Shown: piece after piece, positions 7,290 through 15,700 of the stretch
Layout of the letters: the number at the start of each line of letters is the position of its first letter
How positions within the stretch are numbered: position 1 is the stretch's first letter
From: Cellulophaga tyrosinoxydans
GTDB lineage: Bacteria > Bacteroidota > Bacteroidia > Flavobacteriales > Flavobacteriaceae
Direction of reading: 5' to 3'
Assembly (NCBI RefSeq): GCF_900176415.1
Contig: NZ_FWXO01000003.1
Coordinates: 368,757-419,764, forward strand
DNA: 51,008 nt
Notes under the pieces: model-generated
The model's input: only the letters and a program-made list of their open reading frames with translations
What the model was told of the DNA's origin: nothing
Database searches by the model: none
Program-made: the position numbers and the translations under genes

Positions 7290-8975
7290 CTATTCTAATA
7301 CCTCAACTATAGGATTTCCAGAAGTACCATTAGGGTATTCAATACCTAATAATGCCGAAATTGTTGGTGCAATATCCGGAATCTCAGTTCTATTCAATGT
7401 TTCACCTTTTTTAATTCCTTTTCCAAAAAACAATAAAGGAGCATGGGTATCATAAGAATATGCCGAACCATGAGTAGATCCCGTTTTGTTATACCCTATT
7501 ACATTTGGTTTCATTACCATTAAAATATCGCCAGATCTTTGGTGATTGTAACCATTTTGAAGAACATAAGAAACTCCACTAGTATAATTATTCTCCCACA
7601 TCTGTACTCCTGTATACACACGATCGTAAATACCATAAGACATTAATTCTCTAGCTATTTGTTTTTCAACCTCTTCCAATCCTAAATCAAGGTTTTTAAC
7701 AATTTTATGATCTAGAAATATTTGATCGTTGGATATGTTTTTTACAATGTCTGTAGTTCCAAAAGAGTACTTTAAATAGTCATTAAATTTCTCTTTTATT
7801 TGACTGGTTTTAAAATACCCTGCAGGTATTTTTTGATCTGCTAAATATGCCGGAACATCTACCGCTGCATGGTCCGATGTTAAAAAAACAGTATAGGCAC
7901 CTTTACCTACTTTTGCATCTAACGTATTAAATAGTCTTTCTAAATCAGCATCTAACCTAATATATGTATCCTCTACTTCTTTAGAATTTACGCCATACAT
8001 ATGCCCAACATAATCAGTACTGGAATAACTAATAGCTAAGAAATCAGTAATAGCATCAGAACCTAAATTTTCTCCTTCTAGAGCAGCTAAAGCAAAATCG
8101 GTTGTTAAATTATTGCCATAAGGTGTAGCTTTTATTAAGTCGTACTGACCATTAGCATCCCATAGCGCAGGTACATCATGCGGAAACGCAGAATTTACTT
8201 CTCCTTTAAATAGTCCTTCATAGGCGTTAGCATCAGTACCACTTGCCGTATATGTGTTACTATTTTTCAAGGTTGTCCATGGCTTTTTATAAGATTCTGC
8301 TTTATCAGCAGCATTAAAATCAACTACCCATTTTGGTAATTCGTTCATATAAAAAGTACTGGTTATCCATTTACCTTCATCTTTACCATGAAACCAATAA
8401 GCTGCATTGGCGGTATGACCTCCAGGCAATACAGCTCCCCTATCTTTTAATGCTACGGCAATTACTTTTCCTTGCATCTGTGTATGTAATCGCAATTGAT
8501 CGGTCATGGTCGTAACATTATTTCTAAAAGGAGACATTTGTCCAGCATCAGAAGTTGTCCCTACTGATGCGTAAGAATCGTCAGAAACACAGTATACTTC
8601 TTTATCTAACTCCTTATCATACCAGTTATTACCAATAATCCCATGATTAGAAGGTGTTGTTCCGGTATACACAGAAGCATGTCCGGGAGCGGTATAGGTA
8701 GGCACATAATTAAAGAAATTATTCTTGCAATTAAAACCTTCATTTACCATTCTTTTAAAACCACCATCTCCATATTGGTTCCAAAATCTATTTAAATAAT
8801 CAAACCTCATTTGATCCACAATTATTCCCACCACTAATTTCGGAGATTCAAATGGAGCCTCTATTTTTGTGTCTGCTTTAGATTTATTTTTTGATTTTTT
8901 CTGTGCTTGTACCAGCAAACTATTTAACCCAAAAAACATTAAAAGAAATAAAACAACACACTTTCTAGTATTCAT
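7290..8975 (-). CDS. pafA: PafA-type alkaline phosphatase
   Basis: This 561-residue exported enzyme hydrolyses phosphate monoesters and belongs to the alkaline phosphatase superfamily, as does the characterised PafA of Elizabethkingia. A signal peptide ends near VQAQ (residue 25). Active-site features are present: metal ligand Asp54 (VDQMRFD), nucleophile Thr95 (TYTAPGH), Asn116 (GIIGNN), and the Lys177/Arg179 pair (ALKDRG) that marks phosphomonoesterases of this branch. Further metal ligands follow in TDYVGH, TSDHAAVD and STHGSAY. It probably scavenges phosphate in the periplasm or outside. No Pho-box-like site is evident and no phosphate transporter is adjacent. Confidence 0.92.
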   Translation of the reverse strand: MNTRKCVVLFLLMFFGLNSLLVQAQKKSKNKSKADTKIEAPFESPKLVVGIIVDQMRFDYLNRFWNQYGDGGFKRMVNEGFNCKNNFFNYVPTYTAPGHASVYTGTTPSNHGIIGNNWYDKELDKEVYCVSDDSYASVGTTSDAGQMSPFRNNVTTMTDQLRLHTQMQGKVIAVALKDRGAVLPGGHTANAAYWFHGKDEGKWITSTFYMNELPKWVVDFNAADKAESYKKPWTTLKNSNTYTASGTDANAYEGLFKGEVNSAFPHDVPALWDANGQYDLIKATPYGNNLTTDFALAALEGENLGSDAITDFLAISYSSTDYVGHMYGVNSKEVEDTYIRLDADLERLFNTLDAKVGKGAYTVFLTSDHAAVDVPAYLADQKIPAGYFKTSQIKEKFNDYLKYSFGTTDIVKNISNDQIFLDHKIVKNLDLGLEEVEKQIARELMSYGIYDRVYTGVQMWENNYTSGVSYVLQNGYNHQRSGDILMVMKPNVIGYNKTGSTHGSAYSYDTHAPLLFFGKGIKKGETLNRTEIPDIAPTISALLGIEYPNGTSGNPIVEVLE

Positions 8976-9159
8976 AAACCTAATTTTAGGGGCTAAAAAT
9001 AATTAATAAAATACTTTTACAAATGAAATAAAAGTTAAATGAATTTAAATTCTAGGGTGACAATTTTAAATGTTAGTTATTATGATTTTCTTTTCTTCGA
9101 ATAAAAAGTGGCAAACGATATAATATTATTATTTTTACACGAACAAGATTATTTAGTTA

Positions 9160-9897
9160 ATGAACTACCTAGCAGCTATTGGCAGTTATTTTATTATGAT
9201 TCGTGAGGTTTTTAAAAAACCTACCAAATGGAGAATAATGAAATCTCTTATCTTAAAAGAAATAGATGAACTTATTTTTGGTTCTCTTGGTATCATCATT
9301 TTTATATCATTTTTTATTGGTGGTGTTGTTGCCATACAAACAGCACTCAACCTTACCAACCCACTATTACCAAGAAATTTAATTGGGTTTGCAACAAGAC
9401 AATCAGTTATACTTGAATTTGCTCCTACTTTTACCTCTATTATTATGGCTGGAAAAGTTGGATCTTATATTACCTCTAGTATTGGTACTATGCGTGTTAC
9501 CGAACAAATAGATGCCTTAGAAGTTATGGGTGTAAATTCGCTAAACTATCTGGTATTCCCAAAAATAATCGCTTTATGTTTTTATCCGTTTGCCATAGCA
9601 ATTGGTATGTATGTAGGTATTTTTGGTGGTTGGCTAGCTAGTGTATTTGGTGGATTTTGTACTAGTGCAGATTTTATTGAAGGAATACAATTAGATTTTA
9701 TTGCATTTCATGTTACCTATGCTTTTATAAAAACCATTCTATTTGCTTTTATCATTGCAACCATTCCATCATTCCATGGTTATTTTATGAAAGGTGGCGC
9801 ATTGGAGGTTGGTAAAGCAAGTACAACATCATTCGTTTGGACCAGTGTGGTAATTATTCTGGTAAATTATGTATTAACACAACTTTTACTAGGCTAA
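9160..9897 (+). CDS. mlaE: MlaE-family ABC transporter permease
   Basis: This 245-residue inner-membrane protein is the permease of a phospholipid-trafficking ABC system (MlaE/YrbE family). It has an N-terminal amphipathic region, then about five hydrophobic segments. The family signature is visible in EFAPTFTSIIMAGKVGSYITSSIGTMRVTEQIDALEVMG (quoted here in part: MRVTEQIDALEVMG). The stop is one base before the ATPase start, so the two are translationally coupled. The MCE-domain substrate protein (MlaD) is not in this window, as is common in flavobacteria where it lies elsewhere. Confidence 0.92.
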   Translation: MNYLAAIGSYFIMIREVFKKPTKWRIMKSLILKEIDELIFGSLGIIIFISFFIGGVVAIQTALNLTNPLLPRNLIGFATRQSVILEFAPTFTSIIMAGKVGSYITSSIGTMRVTEQIDALEVMGVNSLNYLVFPKIIALCFYPFAIAIGMYVGIFGGWLASVFGGFCTSADFIEGIQLDFIAFHVTYAFIKTILFAFIIATIPSFHGYFMKGGALEVGKASTTSFVWTSVVIILVNYVLTQLLLG

Positions 9898-9898
9898 T

Positions 9899-10666
9899 AT
9901 GATAGTAGTTAATGACATCCATAAATCATTTGGTGATTCTGAAATATTAAAAGGTATCAGCACCACTTTTGAAAAAGGCAAAACCAATTTAATTATTGGA
10001 CAGAGTGGTTCTGGTAAAACAGTATTTTTAAAATGTTTGCTAGGCCTGTTTGAACCCGAGCAAGGAATCATTTCTTATGACGGAAGAGATTATTCTAGTT
10101 TAACGGGTGATGAAAAAAGAGACCTTCGTCAAGAAATGGGGATGGTTTTTCAAGGAAGCGCATTGTTTGATTCTATGACTGTTGAAGGTAATGTGATGTT
10201 TCCTCTAGAAATGTTTACCAAGCAATCTAAATCTGAAATGCAAGAGCGTGTAGACATTGTATTAAAACGTGTTAACTTAATTGATGCTCATAATAAGTTT
10301 CCAGCGGAAATTTCGGGAGGTATGCAAAAAAGAGTTGCTATAGCCCGAGCAATTGTTATGAATCCGAAATATTTATTTTGCGATGAACCTAACTCTGGGT
10401 TGGATCCAAAAACAGCAATACTTATAGATAATCTTATTCAAGAGATTACCGAAGAATATGATATTACCACTGTAATTAATACCCATGACATGAATTCTGT
10501 TATGGAAATTGGTCAAAAAATATTATTTCTTAAAAACGGACTTAAAGAATGGGAAGGAACCAATAAAGAAATTTTCAAAACCGATAACGCAGCGGTTACC
10601 GATTTTGTTTATTCTTCTGAATTATTTAAAAAAGTAAGGCAAATGTATATTGAAGAGCGTAATTAA
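9899..10666 (+). CDS. mlaF: MlaF-family ABC transporter ATPase
   Basis: This 255-residue ATPase powers the MlaE permease at the cytoplasmic face of the inner membrane. Walker A is GQSGSGKT (34-41), the signature is EISGGMQKR (137-145), Walker B ends with Asp162-Glu163 in FCDEPNSGLDP, and the H-loop His196 is in NTHD. The length is normal for MlaF. It is the last gene of the mlaEF pair and converges with the DUF389 gene across 16 bases, with no clear terminator. Confidence 0.92.
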   Translation: MIVVNDIHKSFGDSEILKGISTTFEKGKTNLIIGQSGSGKTVFLKCLLGLFEPEQGIISYDGRDYSSLTGDEKRDLRQEMGMVFQGSALFDSMTVEGNVMFPLEMFTKQSKSEMQERVDIVLKRVNLIDAHNKFPAEISGGMQKRVAIARAIVMNPKYLFCDEPNSGLDPKTAILIDNLIQEITEEYDITTVINTHDMNSVMEIGQKILFLKNGLKEWEGTNKEIFKTDNAAVTDFVYSSELFKKVRQMYIEERN

Positions 10667-10682
10667 TGTTCTTTCTTTAATC

Positions 10683-12149
10683 TTACTTAGTAGTTGTTCT
10701 AACTTGAATTTTATTATTTTTTAATCTAAGTTTTAACCAATCACTTAACTTTTTAGAATCCGTAGCTATTTGTTCTGGTTTAGTATTTTCTTTCCAATGC
10801 ACATCAAATACAGGAATCGTATCTTGCTTTTGAAAATTGGTTTCTATGGTGTAGGCATAACTAAAAGAAGCTAAATTTTCATAATTCGTTTTTGCTTCTG
10901 CGCTAATATCAGAAAACGGAATTTGCGTTGACGCTAATTTACTTAACTTAAATAAATCTTGTTCAAGTATTTTGATCCGTTCATCTTTTGTCAATAACTC
11001 CGCTTTTTTAGCTTCGTATAATTCATTTACGTAATCTAACTTTTCTTTTGAACTGTCTTTTCCTCCCTGATTAACATTTAGAGTGGCATTTTTTAACCTA
11101 CTAATATCATTTTTTTGTACTCTCCAAGTATCAATAACACTTTGCGGAATGGGATTGTCACCCATACAAACAACCTCAATTACAGGATTTACACCATCAT
11201 TATATTCTATTTTGGTTAAATTATCTAAATACAACCCACCATCATCAAATTGATAAATACCAATGGTTTCTGCCAAGAACTCGTTCGCTTGTTTTTTAAA
11301 TAACGATTCGTTAAAAACATTATAAAATGTCCATCCAGCAGGCACCATAACAGCAATTGCTACTAATGAAGCTAATCTTGCAATTAATCTCCTACGCTGC
11401 GAATTTGCATAACGCACCATAGGAAAACGCAACAATTTTATAATTAGAAAAGTTGCTAAGCCAATAAAAATAGTATTAATGGTAAATAAATACAAAGCTC
11501 CAAAAGCATACTTAAAATTACCAATGGCTAATCCAAAACCAACAGTACATAAAGGAGGCATTAATGCCGTTGCAATAGCTACTCCGAAAATAACACTTGC
11601 AATAGTGCCTTTTTTTGCACGCGCTATAACTAAGGCAAGACCTCCAAAAAATGCAATTAATACATCTCTAATATCGGGTGCAGTACGCGCTAATAATTCT
11701 GACGATTCTACTCTAAGCGGAAAAAACTCGAAAAACAAAAAAGCTGTGAGTATACTAAGAATCACCATTACGGTAAAATTCTTAATAGAACGTTTTAATG
11801 TGTCTATATCATTAGTAGCTAGTGAAAGACCCATTCCAAGAATAGGACCCATTAGTGGCGATATTAACATGGCGCCAATTACCACAGCGGTAGAGTTGGC
11901 GTTTAAACCAATAGAAGCAATAAATATGGAACAGATTAAAATCCAAGAGGTATGACCTTTAAAGGGAATATCAGCAACTATAGATTCACGCGTAGCATCT
12001 TGATCTGTGTTCTGCGTAATGTCTAATAATTCTGATAAAAATTGTTTTGTAGTTCCTAAAAGACCTTGAAAACTTTTTTTCACCTCTTCTCCCTGTGCCT
12101 CTTCATTTTGGTTGGGAGCAATTTGATCCTTATTTATTTCTTCACTCAT
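10683..12149 (-). CDS. DUF389 membrane protein (TIGR00341 type)
   Basis: This 488-residue protein has an acidic N-terminus and a hydrophobic core (about 70-265) with several membrane segments, carrying DUF389 features such as STAVVIGAMLISPLMGPILGMG. After the last segment comes a Lys-rich periplasmic or cytosolic domain (about 285-488) with a short coiled coil (AKKAELLTKDERIKILEQDL). The transport or signalling role of the family is not settled. It is the last gene of a run from the M28 peptidase to here, starting only 7 bases after manC. Confidence 0.85.
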   Translation of the reverse strand: MSEEINKDQIAPNQNEEAQGEEVKKSFQGLLGTTKQFLSELLDITQNTDQDATRESIVADIPFKGHTSWILICSIFIASIGLNANSTAVVIGAMLISPLMGPILGMGLSLATNDIDTLKRSIKNFTVMVILSILTAFLFFEFFPLRVESSELLARTAPDIRDVLIAFFGGLALVIARAKKGTIASVIFGVAIATALMPPLCTVGFGLAIGNFKYAFGALYLFTINTIFIGLATFLIIKLLRFPMVRYANSQRRRLIARLASLVAIAVMVPAGWTFYNVFNESLFKKQANEFLAETIGIYQFDDGGLYLDNLTKIEYNDGVNPVIEVVCMGDNPIPQSVIDTWRVQKNDISRLKNATLNVNQGGKDSSKEKLDYVNELYEAKKAELLTKDERIKILEQDLFKLSKLASTQIPFSDISAEAKTNYENLASFSYAYTIETNFQKQDTIPVFDVHWKENTKPEQIATDSKKLSDWLKLRLKNNKIQVRTTTK

Positions 12150-12156
12150 AAATTAA

Positions 12157-13239
12157 TTAGGTATACTGTTTACCAAATTTATCTTTAACCTTCACAAGCA
12201 CTTGCTTAATATCTTGCTCTTTAGATTTTGGGTAAATTAACAAAACATCTTCTTTATCTACAATAATATAATCACTAAGACCATCAACAACAACAATTTT
12301 ACCTTTTGCAGTTCTAATCATATTGCCTTCAGCATCTTGGCTAAGTACACGACCATTTACCACAGCAGTATTGTCTTCATCTTTATCTAATTTATCATAA
12401 AGCGATCCCCATGTACCTAAATCATTCCAATCAAAAGTAGCTGGTAAAACATAAATACTTTTCGATTGTTCTAAAATAGCATAATCAATAGAAATATTTT
12501 CGGCATTAGGATAATTCTCATTAATGAAATCCTGTTCTGTTGACGTATTATATACACTAATTCCCTTTTCAAATAAAGCGTATTGCGTTGGTTGAAAATT
12601 CTTAAAAGCATCTACAATAGTCTTAACACTCCACATAAAAATACCAGCATTCCAAAGAAAATTTCCTTGTGCTAAGAATTCTTTTGCAGTCTCATAATCA
12701 GGTTTTTCTCTAAACTGATCTACTTTTTTTAGGCCAGCAACTGGACTATCCTTTTTAAATTCTATATATCCAAAACCCGTATTTGGAAAAGTTGGTTTTA
12801 TACCCAAAGTACATAAAACATCTTCTTTCTCACACTTATCAAAACACATTTGAACATCCTCAGCGAACGCCGCTTCATCTTCTATCCAATGATCACTAGG
12901 CGCAACAATCATTACTGCATTAGGATTCTTCTTTTGAATTTTTAAAGCAGCATATAAAATACAAGGTGCTGTATTACGCATAGCTGGTTCTAAAACTACT
13001 TGATCTTGTTTTACTAAAGGTAATTGCCCCAAAACCAAATCGTTATAACGTTCATTGGTTAAAATGAGGATGTTTTCCTTTGGAACAAATTTATTTAATC
13101 GCTTAAATGTTTTTTGGATTAAGGTATCTCCAGTACCCAACATATCGTGAAATTGTTTTGGGTTTTCAGTGGTACTAATTGGCCAAAAACGAGATCCTAC
13201 TCCTCCAGCCATTAAAACGGCATAATAATTATTGTTCAT
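12157..13239 (-). CDS. manC: Mannose-1-phosphate guanylyltransferase
   Basis: This 360-residue cytosolic enzyme makes GDP-mannose from mannose-1-phosphate and GTP, for surface polysaccharide and glycan synthesis. The nucleotide-binding signature AGGVGSRFWP lies at 11-20, and the sugar-phosphate pyrophosphorylase features FREKPD and NFLWNAGIFMW are present. It is the monofunctional short form, without the phosphomannose isomerase domain seen in bifunctional ManC/AlgA. It follows the SprT-like gene by 4 bases, so it is in an operon. Confidence 0.92.
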   Translation of the reverse strand: MNNNYYAVLMAGGVGSRFWPISTTENPKQFHDMLGTGDTLIQKTFKRLNKFVPKENILILTNERYNDLVLGQLPLVKQDQVVLEPAMRNTAPCILYAALKIQKKNPNAVMIVAPSDHWIEDEAAFAEDVQMCFDKCEKEDVLCTLGIKPTFPNTGFGYIEFKKDSPVAGLKKVDQFREKPDYETAKEFLAQGNFLWNAGIFMWSVKTIVDAFKNFQPTQYALFEKGISVYNTSTEQDFINENYPNAENISIDYAILEQSKSIYVLPATFDWNDLGTWGSLYDKLDKDEDNTAVVNGRVLSQDAEGNMIRTAKGKIVVVDGLSDYIIVDKEDVLLIYPKSKEQDIKQVLVKVKDKFGKQYT

Positions 13240-13243
13240 TTAT

Positions 13244-13846
13244 TTAATCTTTTATTAGTTCTACTTCTGCATTGGGTTGAAACAAATATGATTTTCCTGT
13301 TGTCAACTCCATACATTCGTAGCGTTTAACTTTTTTATTTCCTTTTTTAAAAATTCTACCATTATGAATTCGGAAAATACTCCCATAAGGTATTTCAAAA
13401 ACGTAAGATTTTTCTTTAAATTGTGCGTCAAACTCTTTTAAAGCTATTGATAGCTTAGCATCTGTATCACTACTTGCACTCGGATTTCTAAAATGATTTG
13501 CTACCAAAGGCAAAACTTTATTTGGAAATACTTCAGGGTGAATAAATGGCAACATTAAATATTGAAAGGTTCGTTTCCACTCTATCCCATGTGGCTTTAT
13601 TTTTCTACCATATTTTTCAAAAGCTACCAAGTGTGCAATTTCATGCACCAAAGTTATTAAAAAGCGGTATTTATTTAATGATGCATTTACCGTAATTTTA
13701 TGTGAGCCATCGGGCAATCTCCTATAATCTCCATGCCTTGTAACGCGCTGATTTACAATTTTTAGATTAACACTGTTTACCTTGATCAATTCAATACATG
13801 TTTCTATTGAACGCTCTGGAAGGTATTTTTCTAGTGTCTTACGCAT
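13244..13846 (-). CDS. SprT-like metalloprotease-domain protein
   Basis: This 200-residue protein has the zinc motif HEIAH (68-72) and a third ligand candidate His86 in KPHGIEWK, the arrangement of SprT-like domains (related to the protease part of Spartan). The C-terminal portion (150-200) is basic and beta-rich, like a zinc-ribbon region but without a clear cysteine set. The substrate is unknown; protease activity is expected from the motif only. It shares a transcript with manC and probably the upstream SDR, from which it is separated by 53 bases. Confidence 0.82.
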   Translation of the reverse strand: MRKTLEKYLPERSIETCIELIKVNSVNLKIVNQRVTRHGDYRRLPDGSHKITVNASLNKYRFLITLVHEIAHLVAFEKYGRKIKPHGIEWKRTFQYLMLPFIHPEVFPNKVLPLVANHFRNPSASSDTDAKLSIALKEFDAQFKEKSYVFEIPYGSIFRIHNGRIFKKGNKKVKRYECMELTTGKSYLFQPNAEVELIKD

Positions 13847-13899
13847 GTAGCAAAAATAGAAATGAATTGCGAATTACAAATTAATTATTTCTCTTTAAT

Positions 13900-14580
13900 T
13901 TATGGCGTACTACTACTAACCTGAAGTAGTTTACCATTATAAAACTTATGACCTGTTAGCGCAAAATCTTTAATATAACTCGCCATCTCCAATGCTGTAT
14001 TTGGCGCTTTATATCCTGGAAAAGCCTCTTCGAGCATTTCAGTCTGTACGGCACCAAGAGCCAACACGTTAAAAGAAGGACCAGTTTCTTTAAATTCTTC
14101 CGCCCATAATTCCGTTAATGTTATTACTGCAGCCTTACTGGAACTGTATGCTGCCAACCCTGGAAATTTCATACTTCCCTGAACACCACCCATAGAACTT
14201 ATGGTAACCACATGCCCATTCTTTGGCATTTTTGGTAAAACAACCTTTGTAATACTTGCAACTCCAAACACATTTACGTTATAAACCTCTTGAAATTCTT
14301 TCTCAGAAATTTCTAGAAATGGTTTGTTCAATAACTTCCCTGCATTATTAATGAGAATATCAACTTGATGCCAAGTAGAAGATATAAAATCAGAAACAAT
14401 ATCAAGATCTTTTTGAGAAGATATATCAAAAGGAAATGTTGTAATATTTTGATGATTAAGAGCTAGAATAGGTGCGTCATTCCTAGACAAGGCCAACACT
14501 TGATGACCTTCATCAGCAAAAAGTTTTGCCATTTCAAAACCTATACCTCTACTAGAACCTGTTATTATAATATTAGCCAT
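13900..14580 (-). CDS. Short-chain dehydrogenase/reductase
   Basis: This 226-residue Rossmann-fold oxidoreductase has the cofactor motif TGSSRGIG (7-14), the structural NNAG (78-81) and the catalytic Ser near 129 with YSSSK (Tyr145, Lys149). It uses NAD(H) or NADP(H); the substrate cannot be told. The gene begins two bases after the M28 peptidase stop codon, so they are co-transcribed. The length is slightly short for classical SDRs (about 250), with a compact C-terminus. Confidence 0.88.
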   Translation of the reverse strand: MANIIITGSSRGIGFEMAKLFADEGHQVLALSRNDAPILALNHQNITTFPFDISSQKDLDIVSDFISSTWHQVDILINNAGKLLNKPFLEISEKEFQEVYNVNVFGVASITKVVLPKMPKNGHVVTISSMGGVQGSMKFPGLAAYSSSKAAVITLTELWAEEFKETGPSFNVLALGAVQTEMLEEAFPGYKAPNTALEMASYIKDFALTGHKFYNGKLLQVSSSTP

Positions 14581-14582
14581 AG

Positions 14583-15617
14583 CTAGTTATACTTTATTTC
14601 TTGTGTTGGAGCATCGGCTATGCCTTCAATAATAGCGATTAAATCGTTTACCAACTCTGCCATGTGACTAAAATTCATTAATTCAGCTTCATCATCAACA
14701 CCGTGATAATGATCAAAATTTGTAAAATCGAATGTGCTAAATGTTTGTGAAGGCACATTAAAAGTATTATGAAATGGGTAATTGTCGGAACGCATAAACA
14801 AACTAAACTCTTTAGCTTTTGGTAAAAACCCAGCAAAATTTTCATTAGCATACTCATTTACAACTTCCGCTAGATTTGATTTTTCATATCCAGTTAGGTA
14901 CATTTTATAATCTTTGTCAACTAACGGAACTCCTGTCATTTCAAAATTTAGCATGGTGTATAGATTAAAATTCTGAGCCTTTAATTTTTCTGCTAAATGC
15001 TTAGATCCTAAAAGTCCTTTTTCTTCAGCGCTAAACAATGCAAATAGTAAAGTTCTTTTATTTGTTTTTGCATTTCCAAAATACCGTGCTAATTCTAAAA
15101 CAGTACTTGTGCCTGTAGCATTATCATTAGCTCCGTTGGCTATATCATCGGCAGGATTACCAGCAACTCTACCAATATGATCGTAATGTGCTCCAATAAT
15201 TATGTACTCATTTTTAAGTTTTGGGTCATTACCTTCTACCATTCCTACGATATTATAAGCAGTTTCAGGGAAGTTCGTAAGCGTATCTTTATACGAAACA
15301 AAATACGGTTGGATATTATTATTCTTAAATATTTTTTCTATAAAACTTGCTGCTTTAGCTATACCCTCACTACCAGTATCTCTACCTTGTAATTCATCGG
15401 ATGCTAAGAAATTCATTAAATCTCCCATTCTCTTCTCGTTAGAAAATCCGTTTAATTTCTCATCTGCTACGGCATCTTCATCACCGACAGCAACTTCTTT
15501 AGTTGCACTAACACTTGTTTTTACAGGTGTGGTCTCCTCTGAATTTATGGGTTTAGATTTAGTACTACCACAACTAATTAATACTATTAATAAAAAACTA
15601 CTTATTAGGGTTTTCAT
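14583..15617 (-). CDS. M28-family metallopeptidase, lipoprotein
   Basis: This 344-residue protein starts with a lipoprotein signal ending LISC, with Cys16 as the lipid anchor. A Thr/Glu/Ala-rich linker leads to an M28 aminopeptidase domain. Zinc-ligand motifs are GAHYDHIG (His144), GANDNATG (Asp165), FSAEEKGLLG (Glu198/199) and a late HYHGVDD. It probably trims peptides in the periplasm or at the outer membrane. It appears to be the first gene of the run peptidase-SDR-SprT-ManC-DUF389, with its own promoter next to the pdh terminator. Confidence 0.9.
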   Translation of the reverse strand: MKTLISSFLLIVLISCGSTKSKPINSEETTPVKTSVSATKEVAVGDEDAVADEKLNGFSNEKRMGDLMNFLASDELQGRDTGSEGIAKAASFIEKIFKNNNIQPYFVSYKDTLTNFPETAYNIVGMVEGNDPKLKNEYIIIGAHYDHIGRVAGNPADDIANGANDNATGTSTVLELARYFGNAKTNKRTLLFALFSAEEKGLLGSKHLAEKLKAQNFNLYTMLNFEMTGVPLVDKDYKMYLTGYEKSNLAEVVNEYANENFAGFLPKAKEFSLFMRSDNYPFHNTFNVPSQTFSTFDFTNFDHYHGVDDEAELMNFSHMAELVNDLIAIIEGIADAPTQEIKYN

Positions 15618-15636
15618 AAATTAAAATTTTAGATTT

Positions 15637-15644
15637 TAAAGATA
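15637..15644 (-). promoter_or_regulatory. Probable -7 element for the M28 peptidase operon
   Basis: On the minus strand, TATCTTTA differs from TAnnTTTG only in the last base and lies 20 bases before the peptidase ATG. It touches the T-run of the preceding terminator, so the end of one transcript and the start of the next are packed together. Confidence 0.4.
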
Positions 15645-15676
15645 AAAAAAGCATCCTAATTACTTAGAATGCTTTT
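15644..15676 (-). terminator. Terminator of the pyruvate dehydrogenase operon
   Basis: In the minus-strand RNA, AAAGCATTCTAA pairs with TTAGGATGCTTT across a 4-base loop, with one G-U pair, followed by seven U residues. It begins 24 bases after the E2 stop codon. Confidence 0.85.
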
Positions 15677-15700
15677 AGATATATTAAAATATATTTTATA

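Noticed and set aside
11479-11955. 158-codon forward frame inside the DUF389 gene
   Set aside because: It is antisense to a clear family member and its composition is what the complement of membrane-protein codons gives.
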